A DNA stretch of 64,000 bases, from positions 1,860,001 through 1,924,000 of the forward strand of contig NZ_JAUTAL010000001.1 of NCBI RefSeq assembly GCF_030818575.1, written 5' to 3'. Below the pieces are notes generated by a model. It ran no database searches. It saw nothing but the letters and a program-made list of their open reading frames with translations, and was not told the origin of the DNA. Made by a program: the position numbers and the translations under genes. Positions 1 through 8,817 of the stretch are shown here, piece after piece. How positions within the stretch are numbered: the stretch's first letter is position 1; every line of letters begins with the position of its first letter. This DNA comes from Chryseobacterium camelliae. Its GTDB lineage: Bacteria; Bacteroidota; Bacteroidia; Flavobacteriales; Weeksellaceae.

Positions 1-319
1 TCAGGTTATATACCGTTACGGTATCCCACCAGGTATTTTCCGGGCATTGCGGCGCAAGAATGGCTACCGGTTCGTTAATGAGGTTTTTATAGGTGAAAGG
101 ACTATGGGCTTTTACCATTTCAAGGTTGTTCCCTCTTTCTCCTGAGCCATGAAGGAAAACGATCAGCGGGACATTGCCTTTTGCATTCTGCGGATAATCC
201 AGGATATAAGATATCTTCTCCTGTCTTTTGACCTCTTTATTGAGTTCGGCCTTGATTTCCTGGGCTTTCACTGCCAGGGAAAAAGGCAGGAATAAAAACG
301 GAATGTATTTCAATTTCAT
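1..319 (-). CDS. Secreted alpha/beta-hydrolase esterase, C-terminus beyond the window
   Basis: Only the first 106 codons are in the window; the gene runs off the left edge. The translation starts with a signal peptide (MKLKYIPFLFLPFSLAVKAQ) and continues into an alpha/beta-hydrolase fold with the oxyanion-loop motif FLHGSGERGNN and a following APQCPENTWW segment. This pattern is typical of the secreted phospholipase/carboxylesterase or prolyl-oligopeptidase-like enzymes (COG4099 type) in Bacteroidota polysaccharide loci. The catalytic Ser, Asp and His lie outside. It follows the GH144-like glucanase on the same strand, so it probably removes ester groups or acts beside the glucanase in the periplasm. 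Substrate is unknown. Confidence 0.75.
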   Translation of the reverse strand, partial: MKLKYIPFLFLPFSLAVKAQEIKAELNKEVKRQEKISYILDYPQNAKGNVPLIVFLHGSGERGNNLEMVKAHSPFTYKNLINEPVAILAPQCPENTWWDTVTVYNL

Positions 320-430
320 GACGGAATTTTTGGGTTATGCATCATTGCTTTCAGGTATTTGACATTATATTCAGTTCCACGGTAAGAACGTTATGTTCTA
401 TCAGGTGGTTCAGTTCTTTAATTGTTTATT

Positions 431-525
431 CCTAGCCCCGATTGAACGGCCTGTCTGAGCTCTTTTTACCTGAGGGCCATCAGCTACGGCGTAAAAAACC
501 AAGTAGTGAAAGCGGGAAACAGCTT
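431..525 (+). repeat. Flavobacterial intergenic element (CCTAGCCCCGATTG ... GTAGTGAAAGCGGGA)
   Basis: Between the esterase and the glucanase, the plus strand has the left block CCTAGCCCCGATTGAACGGC and, about 70 bases on, the right block GTAGTGAAAGCGGGAAACAG. CCCG in the first and CGGG in the second can pair, with flanking AGC/GCT. From memory this left/right pair with a variable middle occurs in many copies in Flavobacterium and Chryseobacterium intergenic regions. It may correspond to a catalogued structured-RNA motif such as Flavo-1, which I cannot confirm. The rest of 320-563 holds an AGAAC/GTTCT inverted repeat at 385-399 and no convincing gene. Confidence 0.55.
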
Positions 526-563
526 CAAACAATACATTATTCATGACCGGAACTTCTGATGTG

Positions 564-1955
564 TTATCTGATGTTGTATTTGGGTGATTTAAAACTCAGC
601 TTTTTCAGTCCATTCTGGATTTCCGGCGCGTTCATGAACAGTTTCCAGAGGAATCCTGTCCTGTAATTTTCAATCATCGGGGCTATGGTTCCCTGATCAA
701 TGGCAAGATACCTTGGGGTTGTCCAGTTATTATAGTGGATGGAATTCGCATCATAAGGTCCTGCAGATCCAATGAATTCTGGTTTCTGGGTATATAAAAA
801 CCGAAGAAAGTCCATGGATTCTTTAGGCGTATACGGGAAGCTGCTCAGTGCTGCCGTTGGTGTGATCACCCCGCGGTCATTCTGCGGGAAGTGGGCATCA
901 TATCCTACACTTCCGTCTTCATTCCTGGAATAGCTCGCGGTCAGTCCCCAATAGTCTGGTCCGTATCCTTTCCAGTGTTTCGGGTTTTCGACACAGTATT
1001 TATAATCGATCAGCACCTGATTTTTGTTCAGGTCGAAATAGTTTTTGATCAACTTATCGGATAAATTGGTTGGGTCAAGTCCGATATAAGAATAATGAGC
1101 CCAGAACAATGGTCCACCATATTCCTGTGCGCCGTTATGTTTGACATACATCGGAAGTCCGTACTTTTCTTTATCCGAAAGGTAGGTGCCGTTTCTTGTC
1201 CAGCCTTTGTAATAGGTTTCTGCATCAATCGGATACGTGGGCGATGAAGCGGCCAGAATATAGGTAATCAGGCATTCGTTATAGCCCTCGAGAGGGAAAT
1301 TCATTTCCCATTGGTAGTCCGGCGACCAGTGCCAGTACAGGACTTTTTCTCCTCCTTTCGTATACCAGTTCCACTGAATGCCTTTCCAGAGCTCGTCACA
1401 TTTTTTTGCCAGGGCTTTTTCCTCTGCATTCCCGTTTTTAAAATATTCGCGTACCATCAGGATACCGGAAGTAAGAAATGCAGTTTCCACAAGATCACCT
1501 CCGTTATCTTTTTTCCCAAATGGAACGGTTTTCCCGGTTTCGCCGTTGATCCAGTGTGACCATGCTCCTTTATAACGGTCGGCTTTTGCCAGGAAATCCA
1601 TCATGATGTTGAGCCTTTTTACCGCTTCCTGTCTTGGTACAAATCCTCTCTCAATCCCGACCAGAACAGTAGCCAGCCCGAATCCGGAACCTCCCGTAGT
1701 CACGACATGCTTATCGTTATCCGGATAGATATCATCTTCATGGTACCGTTCCCTTCCCAGTTTTGAATTGGGTTCTGCATAATCCCAGAAATATTTCAGT
1801 GCCTGTTTCTGGACGTTGTCCATGAGCTGGTCATCTGTAAAATTCTTTACGGACTTTATATTCCGGACATTTTCCTGCTGGTGAGCCACTGAATTTCCGC
1901 ATGATACCATACAACATACGGATGCTACAGCAAGCGACATGACAATCCTTTTCAT
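564..1955 (-). CDS. GH144-type glucanase lipoprotein (PF10091 'glucoamylase' family)
   Basis: A 463-residue protein with a lipoprotein signal (Cys19 in MVSCGN), so it is probably anchored to a periplasmic or outer-membrane face. After about 30 linker residues comes a single (alpha/alpha)6-barrel domain of the family once called glucoamylase (PF10091), now CAZy GH144. Recognisable conserved segments include ALKYFWDYAEP, GGSGFGLA, ETAFLTSGILM, GYNECLITYILAASSPTYPI, PLFWAHYSYIGLDP and TPTAALSSFPY. Characterised GH144 enzymes are endo-beta-1,2-glucanases that release short sophoro-oligosaccharides. It lies directly downstream of a SusC/SusD pair on the same strand, so the locus probably handles a beta-glucan, most likely beta-1,2-glucan. 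Family is confident; exact linkage is inference. Confidence 0.82.
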   Translation of the reverse strand: MKRIVMSLAVASVCCMVSCGNSVAHQQENVRNIKSVKNFTDDQLMDNVQKQALKYFWDYAEPNSKLGRERYHEDDIYPDNDKHVVTTGGSGFGLATVLVGIERGFVPRQEAVKRLNIMMDFLAKADRYKGAWSHWINGETGKTVPFGKKDNGGDLVETAFLTSGILMVREYFKNGNAEEKALAKKCDELWKGIQWNWYTKGGEKVLYWHWSPDYQWEMNFPLEGYNECLITYILAASSPTYPIDAETYYKGWTRNGTYLSDKEKYGLPMYVKHNGAQEYGGPLFWAHYSYIGLDPTNLSDKLIKNYFDLNKNQVLIDYKYCVENPKHWKGYGPDYWGLTASYSRNEDGSVGYDAHFPQNDRGVITPTAALSSFPYTPKESMDFLRFLYTQKPEFIGSAGPYDANSIHYNNWTTPRYLAIDQGTIAPMIENYRTGFLWKLFMNAPEIQNGLKKLSFKSPKYNIR

Positions 1956-1986
1956 TATTTTGAGATATTAGAATTAAGTGCTAAAA

Positions 1987-2013
1987 GAAGAGGAGAACTT
2001 TCATTCTCCTCTA
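1987..2013 (-). terminator. Hairpin between susD and the glucanase gene
   Basis: AGAGGAGAA and TTCTCCTCT form a perfect 9-bp stem with a 6-base loop just after the susD stop. On the minus strand it is followed by TTCTTTTAG, a weak U-tract. It could be a partial terminator or mRNA-stabilising hairpin that sets susCD expression above that of the downstream enzyme. Confidence 0.45.
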
Positions 2014-2033
2014 AAGTTAGTATCAATACATTT

Positions 2034-3458
2034 TTAGTATCCAGGATTTTGCGTCAAAATCCCGTTACTCTGGTTAATAGAATTTAACGGAATCGGGAAG
2101 ACCTCATTTTTCCCGGCTGTAAATCCGTAAGAAGCTAAGACAGTCGCTGCCTGACCTGTTCTCACCAGGTCAACGAAACGGTCACCTTCCATAGCAAGCT
2201 CTACTCTACGTTCTTTCCAGATAGCAGTTCTTAAAGCAGCCTGAGTTGTAGCCGTTGTTCCTGCCAGACCAGCTCTGGTTCTCACCTTATTAAGATTAGT
2301 GATAGCCACTGCTGTATTGCCTAATTCATTGGCAGCCTCAGCGTTAATCAGCAAAATTTCTGCAAAACGAAGTATTCTGATATTCTGAATAGAACCGTAC
2401 CCACAACTGCTATTGTTTAAAGATTGTGGAACATATGCTTTCTGATTCCACATATTACCCGCCTGAGGATCTCCTTTATGGATTACATCTCCTTCTAAAG
2501 TAGTTTCTCCTTCTCTGAGAAGGGTTAATTCCTTACGGATATCACCTGGCTCAAATGCAGACTCTAAAGCAGTTGTCGGAGTAAAAAAGCCCCATCCGAA
2601 CTGGTTTCTTACACCCTGTACCTCAGCATACTGGCTCCCTCCATACTGCGCAGAGCATTGACAGTTTACTTCGAACACTGATTCAGATCCAAATTCTCCC
2701 GCAGGACGGAACAAATGATTGAAATCAGGATCCAGACTATAGCCCATTGCCATAACCTGGTTTGACGTATCATAGGCTTTTTGCCAATCTTTTTTGTATA
2801 AATACACTTTGGAAAGAAGTCCTAAAGCACCTCCTTTAGTAACTCTTCCTAAATCTTCTGCACCATACGACTGCGGTAAAACTGCTGCTGCGCTGCTAAG
2901 GTCAGAGATGATAAAATTATATACCTCATCCACAGAGTTTCTAGGGATATTGTAGTTACCATCTGCCGGCAATCCGTCAAAGATCGGTACGCCTCCATAT
3001 ATCCTCACCAGATTAAAGTAGAAATATGCGCGAAGCATTTTTGCTTCAGCAACAAGTCTGTTCTTTAACGTAGCATCCATATTGATGTTAGGAACATTGG
3101 TGATAACCTGATTACATCTGTTAACAAATTGCCACTGTCCTATCCAATACCCTTCCACTCCGGAATCACTCGCTGTATAGGTAAACTGATCGTAAGCATT
3201 GATAAAGGAAGCATCTCCAGGGTTTGACCCTTTTTCAACATCATCTGCAGGAACTCCAAATACATATTGTGCAGGAAATGCTGAATTTTCCCAACTTCTA
3301 AGTGCTGAATAGATTGCACTGGTTGCCTGAAGCGCATCATCCTGGGTGGTAAAAAATGCATTCGCCTTAATCCTGTTTGGCTGCTCTACATCCAGGTAAT
3401 CATCCTTACACCCTGCTAATACTGCAACTAGAGCTATTGATAAAAATATTTTTTTCAT
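2034..3458 (-). CDS. susD: SusD/RagB-family glycan-binding outer-membrane lipoprotein
   Basis: 474 residues with a clear lipoprotein signal (lipobox LAGC, Cys17) followed by KDDYLDVEQPN, the usual start of mature SusD proteins. The N-terminal TPR-like region contains AEAKMLRAYFYFNLVRIYGGVPIF, the signature of the family. The C-terminal half has ILRFAEILLINAEAANELG, then TAIWKERRVELAMEGDRFVDLVRTG, the conserved RagB/SusD C-terminal motif, and ends NPGY. It forms the lid over the SusC porin encoded 10 bases upstream and captures oligosaccharides at the cell surface. With the GH144-like enzyme downstream, a beta-glucan ligand is likely. Annotation is secure; ligand is inferred. Confidence 0.93.
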   Translation of the reverse strand: MKKIFLSIALVAVLAGCKDDYLDVEQPNRIKANAFFTTQDDALQATSAIYSALRSWENSAFPAQYVFGVPADDVEKGSNPGDASFINAYDQFTYTASDSGVEGYWIGQWQFVNRCNQVITNVPNINMDATLKNRLVAEAKMLRAYFYFNLVRIYGGVPIFDGLPADGNYNIPRNSVDEVYNFIISDLSSAAAVLPQSYGAEDLGRVTKGGALGLLSKVYLYKKDWQKAYDTSNQVMAMGYSLDPDFNHLFRPAGEFGSESVFEVNCQCSAQYGGSQYAEVQGVRNQFGWGFFTPTTALESAFEPGDIRKELTLLREGETTLEGDVIHKGDPQAGNMWNQKAYVPQSLNNSSCGYGSIQNIRILRFAEILLINAEAANELGNTAVAITNLNKVRTRAGLAGTTATTQAALRTAIWKERRVELAMEGDRFVDLVRTGQAATVLASYGFTAGKNEVFPIPLNSINQSNGILTQNPGY

Positions 3459-3468
3459 GATTTTCTAA

Positions 3469-6282
3469 TTAAAAAGTTAAGTTCATACCAAACGTATAAA
3501 TTGCAGATAAAGGATATATATTGTTATCAATACCCATCTGAACCCTGTCTGTGTTGTTAATCTCCGGCGAGAACCCTTTATATTTGAAAGAAGTCCAAGG
3601 GTTCTGTGCACTCACATACAATCTTACTCTGTTAAAGTTCGGTAGTTTTGAGAAACCTTTAGGCAAAGTATATCCAACCTGGATATTTCTGATACGGAAA
3701 TAGCCACCATCTTCCACATAGAAGCTGCTTGGCAAAATAACAGATTGGTTGTTGGTTACCATAGAATATGAATTGGAAGTACCGGCACCATGCCATCTGT
3801 TGTTATAGAAATCTAAATCCCAGCTTTCATTTCCGTAACGCTGTTCTCTGTTGTAATTATAAATCTTGTTTCCAAAAACACCCTGGAAGTCTATTGCAAA
3901 ATCAAAGTCTGAAACATTCATATTAAATCCGAAACCATACGTTCCTTTTGGAACAGGGCTTCCCAAGAATGTTTTATCTCTTTCATCAATGACTCCATTG
4001 CCATCCTGGTCCACAAATTTAAACCATCCGGCTTTTGCTCCGGTCTGTCCGGATGCGGCTGCCTCTGCATTCGTCTGGAATACTCCTGCTACCTGATATC
4101 CATAATATGAACCCACAGGCTGACCTGCCTGTAGTCTTATGATCTGATTACCGAAAAGGCTTGCTCCTGCATTAGCATAGGACCCACCAAAAACTGAAGT
4201 AATTTCATTTTTTAGCGATGTAAAGTTTCCGTAAAGACCAATTCTTACTTTTTCTGATAACTTTTTATCATAGTTAAGGGCCAGTTCTACCCCTTTGTTT
4301 TTGAATGAGAATGCATTGGTAATATAGCTGTTCCAGTTAGCTGCTCCTGAAACGGTTCCCTGAACGATACCGTAAACAACATCTTTCGTATCCTTATCAA
4401 AGTAAGTTGCTTCAAACTTCAGGCTGTTGTTTAAAAATGCCATCTCTACACCAAAATCTTTACCTGTCGTAATTTCCCAGCTGATGGAAGTATCTATGAA
4501 ATTGTCTATCGTTGCTGCAGGATTACCTGTAGAACCATAATAGGCACCTGAGGCTATATTAGAAGCAAATAAGGTATAAACTCCGTTCTGTACGTTAGGA
4601 TTACCTGTTCTACCCCAGCTTCCTCTTAACTTCAGGAGATTAAAGATATTCTGGTTGCTCATGAAACCTTCTTTTGAAACTACCCAACCAGCACTTACCG
4701 ATGGGAAAACTTCATTTCTGTTCTGATTAAAGTTGGAAGATCCGTCTCTACGGATAGATCCATTGATCAGGTATTTACCAGCATAATCATAATTAATTCT
4801 TCCGAAGAAAGATTGGATTCTGCTTAATCTTGGAATCACATCTCTGGTAGCATCATACATTCCAACTTCAAAAATATTGGTACCGTTATCTATCTGAAGA
4901 GAGCCATTGGTTCCGTCATAATTTACATTAGATGCATTCCTGTATACCTGATTGTAATAATTTTGTGTTCTTGAAAAACCTGCAAGGACATCAAAATTAT
5001 GGTTGCCAAAGCTCTTCTTCCAGTTTAAAGTATTATCCCAAACATAATCCCTGTTTTTGGAATCTCTTGTTACCAGAGTAGAAATACTTGCCTGAGGAGT
5101 ATACGTAATAGCCGGCGTATACTGATACAAATTAGAATTAAGATTATCATTTGTCAAGCTACTTCTGAAAGTGAAATCTTTTAAAAATTTCACTTCTGCC
5201 CAAACATTGTTCAGCAATCTTTGCTGTCTGTTCTGTGATCTGAAAAGGTCTAATTGTGCACGCGGGTTATTCACAGTAACCAATGTGAAATACTGATACG
5301 TTCCTGTTGCAGGATCTATAGGAGAATAAACAGGTGGTGCATTATATGCGTTGAGCAAAGGATTGTTGGCCGCATTGGTAAGCATTTTAGAGAATGTAAA
5401 ATTATCTCCAATAGTAAGGAAATCGGTAATTTTATAACTTAAATTAGCTTTAGCCGTAAACCTGTTGAAATTACTTCCGGAATTAATCCCTTTACCGGCA
5501 TCCAGATTACCTTCGTCCTGGAGATACCCCACACTTCCATAATAACTTAATTTACCTACACTTCCGGAAGCAGAAAAATCATTGGAATTAATAGAGCTCG
5601 GGCGGAAAACTTCTTTAAACCAATTGGTATTGGCAGGATAGTCTGCTCTTGAAATAGAACCTGCACTGGATCCATTATCATTCATCAGCTTCTCATTGTA
5701 CAACTCAATATATTGATCTGAGTTCACCATTTTCGGAATGTTCGTTACCGTTTTGATCCCCAGATAGGAATTGAAGTTGAACGTTGGCTTTTTACCTCTA
5801 CCACTTTTCGTTTTTATAATAACAGCTCCATTCCCGGCCTGTGCTCCATAAATTGCCAAACTGGACGGATCCTTCAGGATACTCATGGATTCAATATCCT
5901 GAGGGTTTAAATAAGAAATATCTGTGGTAATGGAACCATCAACAATGTATACCGTGCTTCCTGTGATAGAACCAATACCTCGGATGTCTACTCTTGGTGA
6001 CGCTCCCGGAGTTCCGGAATTGAAAATCTGAACACCGGATGCTTTTCCCTGTACAGAACTCAATGGATTCGCGTTAGGTTTATCAGCGAGATCTTTTGCT
6101 GAAATTACACCAATACTCCCTGTCACATTTTCTTTTTTCTGGGTACCATATCCCACAAGCACTACCTCCTCGATCTTCTGCTCCTTGGCAGTCGTATCTC
6201 TTGGCGTAGTCTGTGCATTGACGTTCATACCGAAATACAGCACAGCAATGAGACATGAATACTTTAAATCACGTTGTTTCAT
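3469..6282 (-). CDS. susC: SusC/RagA-family TonB-dependent transporter
   Basis: I place the start at the ATG at 6282, giving MKQRDLKYSCLIAVLYFGMNVNAQ as signal peptide; the open frame extends 33 codons further but that part is not signal-like. The mature protein begins almost at once with the TonB-box region EEVVLVGYGTQKKENVTGSI and the plug (VRI/DIRGIGSI, VYIVDGS, ILKDPSSLAIYGAQAGNGAVIIKTK), so it lacks the carboxypeptidase-D-like N-terminal domain seen in the other SusC of this window. The beta-barrel follows and ends in aromatic YTFGMNLTF, the outer-membrane insertion signal. About 937 residues. It imports oligosaccharides captured by the SusD encoded 10 bases downstream. Confidence 0.93.
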   Translation of the reverse strand: MKQRDLKYSCLIAVLYFGMNVNAQTTPRDTTAKEQKIEEVVLVGYGTQKKENVTGSIGVISAKDLADKPNANPLSSVQGKASGVQIFNSGTPGASPRVDIRGIGSITGSTVYIVDGSITTDISYLNPQDIESMSILKDPSSLAIYGAQAGNGAVIIKTKSGRGKKPTFNFNSYLGIKTVTNIPKMVNSDQYIELYNEKLMNDNGSSAGSISRADYPANTNWFKEVFRPSSINSNDFSASGSVGKLSYYGSVGYLQDEGNLDAGKGINSGSNFNRFTAKANLSYKITDFLTIGDNFTFSKMLTNAANNPLLNAYNAPPVYSPIDPATGTYQYFTLVTVNNPRAQLDLFRSQNRQQRLLNNVWAEVKFLKDFTFRSSLTNDNLNSNLYQYTPAITYTPQASISTLVTRDSKNRDYVWDNTLNWKKSFGNHNFDVLAGFSRTQNYYNQVYRNASNVNYDGTNGSLQIDNGTNIFEVGMYDATRDVIPRLSRIQSFFGRINYDYAGKYLINGSIRRDGSSNFNQNRNEVFPSVSAGWVVSKEGFMSNQNIFNLLKLRGSWGRTGNPNVQNGVYTLFASNIASGAYYGSTGNPAATIDNFIDTSISWEITTGKDFGVEMAFLNNSLKFEATYFDKDTKDVVYGIVQGTVSGAANWNSYITNAFSFKNKGVELALNYDKKLSEKVRIGLYGNFTSLKNEITSVFGGSYANAGASLFGNQIIRLQAGQPVGSYYGYQVAGVFQTNAEAAASGQTGAKAGWFKFVDQDGNGVIDERDKTFLGSPVPKGTYGFGFNMNVSDFDFAIDFQGVFGNKIYNYNREQRYGNESWDLDFYNNRWHGAGTSNSYSMVTNNQSVILPSSFYVEDGGYFRIRNIQVGYTLPKGFSKLPNFNRVRLYVSAQNPWTSFKYKGFSPEINNTDRVQMGIDNNIYPLSAIYTFGMNLTF

Positions 6283-6649
6283 ATAGTTTAATTTTATTCG
6301 TACAATCACACTGAAAAGACTTAATTTTGAAAGACACCATAAAAAGGTGTTTATTTTTTCAAAAAAAGACATTAGACCCAAAATTATAAAAATATCTGAA
6401 ACAACGTTAAAATCTCTTAATAATTTTAAAATTGATATTTAATATTAAAAATATAATACAATAGTGCATCTTGGTGTAAATTTATATTAAAATTATTGTT
6501 AATTAATTGTAAATTATTCAACACGTTTAATCTCTTCATATCATAAAATCATCCCCGATATCATAACTTATAGCAGTATTTTGTCAATTGCAAAGGACTG
6601 TTTAAATTTGGTCGGATATTTGAATAACTCACAAAACGAATCTAGCAAA
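6283..6649. promoter_or_regulatory. AT-rich divergent intergenic region between susC and the DUF4197 gene
   Basis: About 370 very AT-rich bases separate susC (minus) from the DUF4197 gene (plus). The region must carry both promoters. I could not find a clean TAnnTTTG -7 box with a matching -33 TTG for either gene, so no exact promoter is claimed. Confidence 0.35.
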
Positions 6650-7327
6650 ATGAAAAAGTATATTATCATAGCTGCACTGGTCTTAGGTACCGGGGTAGTC
6701 ATCGATTCCACAATGCAGTCCTGCACAAGCCTTGCAACTACAGATCTTGGATTATCTGTTATTAAAAGACTACTTCTTAACGGTATCGACAAAGGCATGA
6801 ATATTTACAGCAGCAAAGAGGCCTTCCTGCAAAACAATATGGTAGACCGTGCCTTGCCGAAGCAATTGCGCGACATCAACAGTACCCTGGAAAGAATTGC
6901 CCCTTCCCTGGTTGCCAAGGAAAGGGAATATATCGCTGAAGCCGCTGCATATACCGTCAATACATCAAGGCCCATTCTCCAGAATGCAGTCAACAGCCTT
7001 ACGGCCCAGGATGTAACAAGAATCATCCAGGGAACAACGGCCACCCAGATCCTCAAGGAAAAGGCATCCCAGCAGCTTATTGCCGCCATTGCCCCGAAAG
7101 TGGACGAAAAGCTTAATCAGTACGGAATTGTAAAAACTATTAATACGGCACTTTCCGGAAACAGTTTATTGGGAGGGTTACTGGGCGGAAGCGGCAGCAA
7201 TACAAAGGTAAATGCAGGCGGACTAAGCCAGCTGGCCTCTGAGCAACTGGTGAACGGACTGTTCTATATTATTGAAGATTATGAACAGCAGAACTCAAGA
7301 GCGCTGCTTGGGCCTCTTGGAAAATAA
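6650..7327 (+). CDS. DUF4197-family exported protein
   Basis: Start chosen at 6650, where MKKYIIIAALVLGTGVVIDSTMQSC looks like an export signal, perhaps a lipoprotein with Cys25; the open frame begins 23 codons earlier without signal character. The body is helical and matches the DUF4197 pattern: early glycine-rich region, KEAFLQNNMVDRALPKQLRDI, ERIAPSLVAKEREYIAEAA, then SLTAQDVTRIIQGTTATQILKEKASQQL and a C-terminal segment with a GGLLGGSGS linker. DUF4197 proteins are widespread in Bacteroidota and Proteobacteria and have no established function. It is followed 42 bases later by the DUF493 gene on the same strand. Confidence 0.72.
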   Translation: MKKYIIIAALVLGTGVVIDSTMQSCTSLATTDLGLSVIKRLLLNGIDKGMNIYSSKEAFLQNNMVDRALPKQLRDINSTLERIAPSLVAKEREYIAEAAAYTVNTSRPILQNAVNSLTAQDVTRIIQGTTATQILKEKASQQLIAAIAPKVDEKLNQYGIVKTINTALSGNSLLGGLLGGSGSNTKVNAGGLSQLASEQLVNGLFYIIEDYEQQNSRALLGPLGK

Positions 7328-7369
7328 AATATTTTTAGGTATCTTTACTTGACAAGTTAAAATTTGCAG

Positions 7370-7675
7370 ATGGACATACTTCAAGGAAACCAGCACGCCA
7401 GCCCGGAGGACTTTTATAAATCCTTAAAGGCCAAACTGGAAGATCACCATGATTTTCCGGAAGATTATTTATTTAAATTCATTATTCCTACCGATCAATC
7501 TAAATTGACCGAAATCTATAAGGTTTTCGACGGTATCAAATTTACACTGGGAAACCGGGAAAGTAAAAACGGTAAATATACTGCCTGCAACATCAATGCA
7601 TTTGTACTGGATGCAGACCAGGTAGTTGACATATACCAGCAGGTCGCCAAAATAGAAGGCGTCATGCTCCTGTAA
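7370..7675 (+). CDS. DUF493 family protein (YbeD-like)
   Basis: 101 residues from the ATG at 7370; an in-frame TTG two codons earlier is less likely. The sequence FYKSLKAKLEDHHDFPEDYLFKFIIP, a middle KFTLGNRESKNGKYTACNI and C-terminal IYQQVAKIEGVMLL match the DUF493/YbeD ferredoxin-like fold (ACT-like). The family is small, cytosolic and of unknown function, with proposed regulatory roles by analogy to YbeD. It probably shares the transcript of the DUF4197 gene and is closed by the strong hairpin right after its stop. Confidence 0.82.
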   Translation: MDILQGNQHASPEDFYKSLKAKLEDHHDFPEDYLFKFIIPTDQSKLTEIYKVFDGIKFTLGNRESKNGKYTACNINAFVLDADQVVDIYQQVAKIEGVMLL

Positions 7676-7680
7676 AAAAC

Positions 7681-7717
7681 AAAGTCAGCTTTTTAAAAAG
7701 CTGACTTTTATATTTTT
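7681..7717. terminator. Bidirectional intrinsic terminator
   Basis: AAAGTCAGCTTTTT and AAAAAGCTGACTTT form a perfect 14-bp palindrome followed by TTATATTTTT on the plus strand and preceded by AAAAAAC, which gives a U-run on the minus strand. It sits between the convergent DUF493 and ArsC-like genes and can serve both. Confidence 0.85.
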
Positions 7718-7729
7718 ATGCTGCAATCT

Positions 7730-8080
7730 TTATTTTTCTATAAAATACTTAACATTTTCAACCGGTCTTCCCAGCATAGCCACTGAACCTTTAATCAATA
7801 TAGGCCTCTGGATCAGTGAAGGGTTTTCAGACAGGATTTGGAGCCACTCTTCTTCGGAATAATTTTTACCCGCGAATTTTTCAACATACAGCCTTTCATT
7901 TTTACGGATGATGTGAAATACACTTTGGTTAAGTTTTTTCAGTACGGTCTTAAGTTCTGTTACGCTTAAAGGGTCTTCAATGATATTAATGATTTCAAAA
8001 GGTACCCCATTTTCATCCAGATACTCGAGTACGGCATTTGATTTTGAACAGTTGGCATTATGTAAAACTTTAACCAGCAT
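7730..8080 (-). CDS. ArsC/Spx-family thioredoxin-fold reductase
   Basis: 116 residues with the ArsC architecture: LHNANCSKSNAVLEYLDENG puts the catalytic cysteine (Cys11) at the start of the first helix, then NIIEDPLSVTELKTVLKKL, and QRPILIKGSVAMLGRP supplies the conserved Arg of the ArsC active site. Glutaredoxin-dependent arsenate reductases reduce arsenate to arsenite, but many chromosomal homologues (YffB/Spx type) have other roles. There is no arsenic efflux gene nearby, so I keep the call at family level. It converges on the DUF493 gene with a shared terminator between. Confidence 0.82.
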   Translation of the reverse strand: MLVKVLHNANCSKSNAVLEYLDENGVPFEIINIIEDPLSVTELKTVLKKLNQSVFHIIRKNERLYVEKFAGKNYSEEEWLQILSENPSLIQRPILIKGSVAMLGRPVENVKYFIEK

Positions 8081-8167
8081 TGGGATTTGATTTTAAAAGA
8101 CTAAACGTATACTTACAAATATAAGAATTTTTAAAGTAATAATCCAGCCCTTTTCAAAGTGGTGGCT

Positions 8168-8782
8168 TTAGAACAATCCGTACAGCTCTGCCTCAATTTT
8201 CTCCAGGATAAACCCGAAATCCTCTGGTTTCTCTACAAAATCCAGGTCATCTACTTCAATGATCAGGAGCTTGCCTTCCGTATACCCGGAGATCCACTTT
8301 TCATACTTCTGGTTCAGTTTGGAAAGGTATTCGATGCTGATGGACGCTTCATACTCCCTCCCTCTTTTGTAGATCTTTTTAACCAGGTTCGGGACATCAG
8401 ATTTAAGATAGATCAGAAGATCCGGAGCTGAGATAAAACCTTTCATGAGGTTAAATACGGAAGCATAATTATTGAAGTCCCGGTCTGACAGGAGCTTCAT
8501 GTCATTAAGGTTTTCTGCAAAAATATGGGCATCTTCGTAGATGGTACGGTCCTGGATGATATTCTTGCCGCTTTCCCTGATTTCTTTTACCTGGCGAAAA
8601 CGGCTTCCCAGGAAGTAGATCTGCAGGGCAAAGCTCCATTTGCTCATATCCGCGTAAAAGTCTTCGAGATAAGGATTATGGTCTACGTCCTCAAATTGTG
8701 CATCCCACCCGTAATGTTTAGAGAGCATGGTGGTTAAAGTGGTCTTTCCTGCTCCGATGTTGCCTGTAACTGCAATGTGCAT
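8168..8782 (-). CDS. Deoxynucleoside kinase
   Basis: 204 residues, cytosolic. The P-loop GNIGAGKTTL (residues 7-16) begins the protein; FEDVDHNPYLEDFYADMSKWSFALQIYFLGSRF matches the substrate-binding region of the dNK family, IIQDRTIYEDAHIFAENL carries the DRxxxED motif, and KRGREYEASISIEYL contains the LID arginines. The family phosphorylates deoxynucleosides (dA/dG or broad range) for salvage. Length matches bacterial members. Downstream of the beta-propeller gene on the same strand, 35 bases away; no functional link is evident. Confidence 0.88.
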   Translation of the reverse strand: MHIAVTGNIGAGKTTLTTMLSKHYGWDAQFEDVDHNPYLEDFYADMSKWSFALQIYFLGSRFRQVKEIRESGKNIIQDRTIYEDAHIFAENLNDMKLLSDRDFNNYASVFNLMKGFISAPDLLIYLKSDVPNLVKKIYKRGREYEASISIEYLSKLNQKYEKWISGYTEGKLLIIEVDDLDFVEKPEDFGFILEKIEAELYGLF

Positions 8783-8817
8783 ATATTTTTCCCCTTAGTA
8801 TTTACTGATTAACAAAA

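Noticed and set aside
6581..6649. Upstream start for the DUF4197 gene
   Set aside because: The extra 23 residues precede the signal-peptide core and lack export features; 6650 gives a normal signal.
7730..8080. Arsenic-resistance operon
   Set aside because: An ArsC-like fold only; there is no arsR, arsB or acr3 gene around it.
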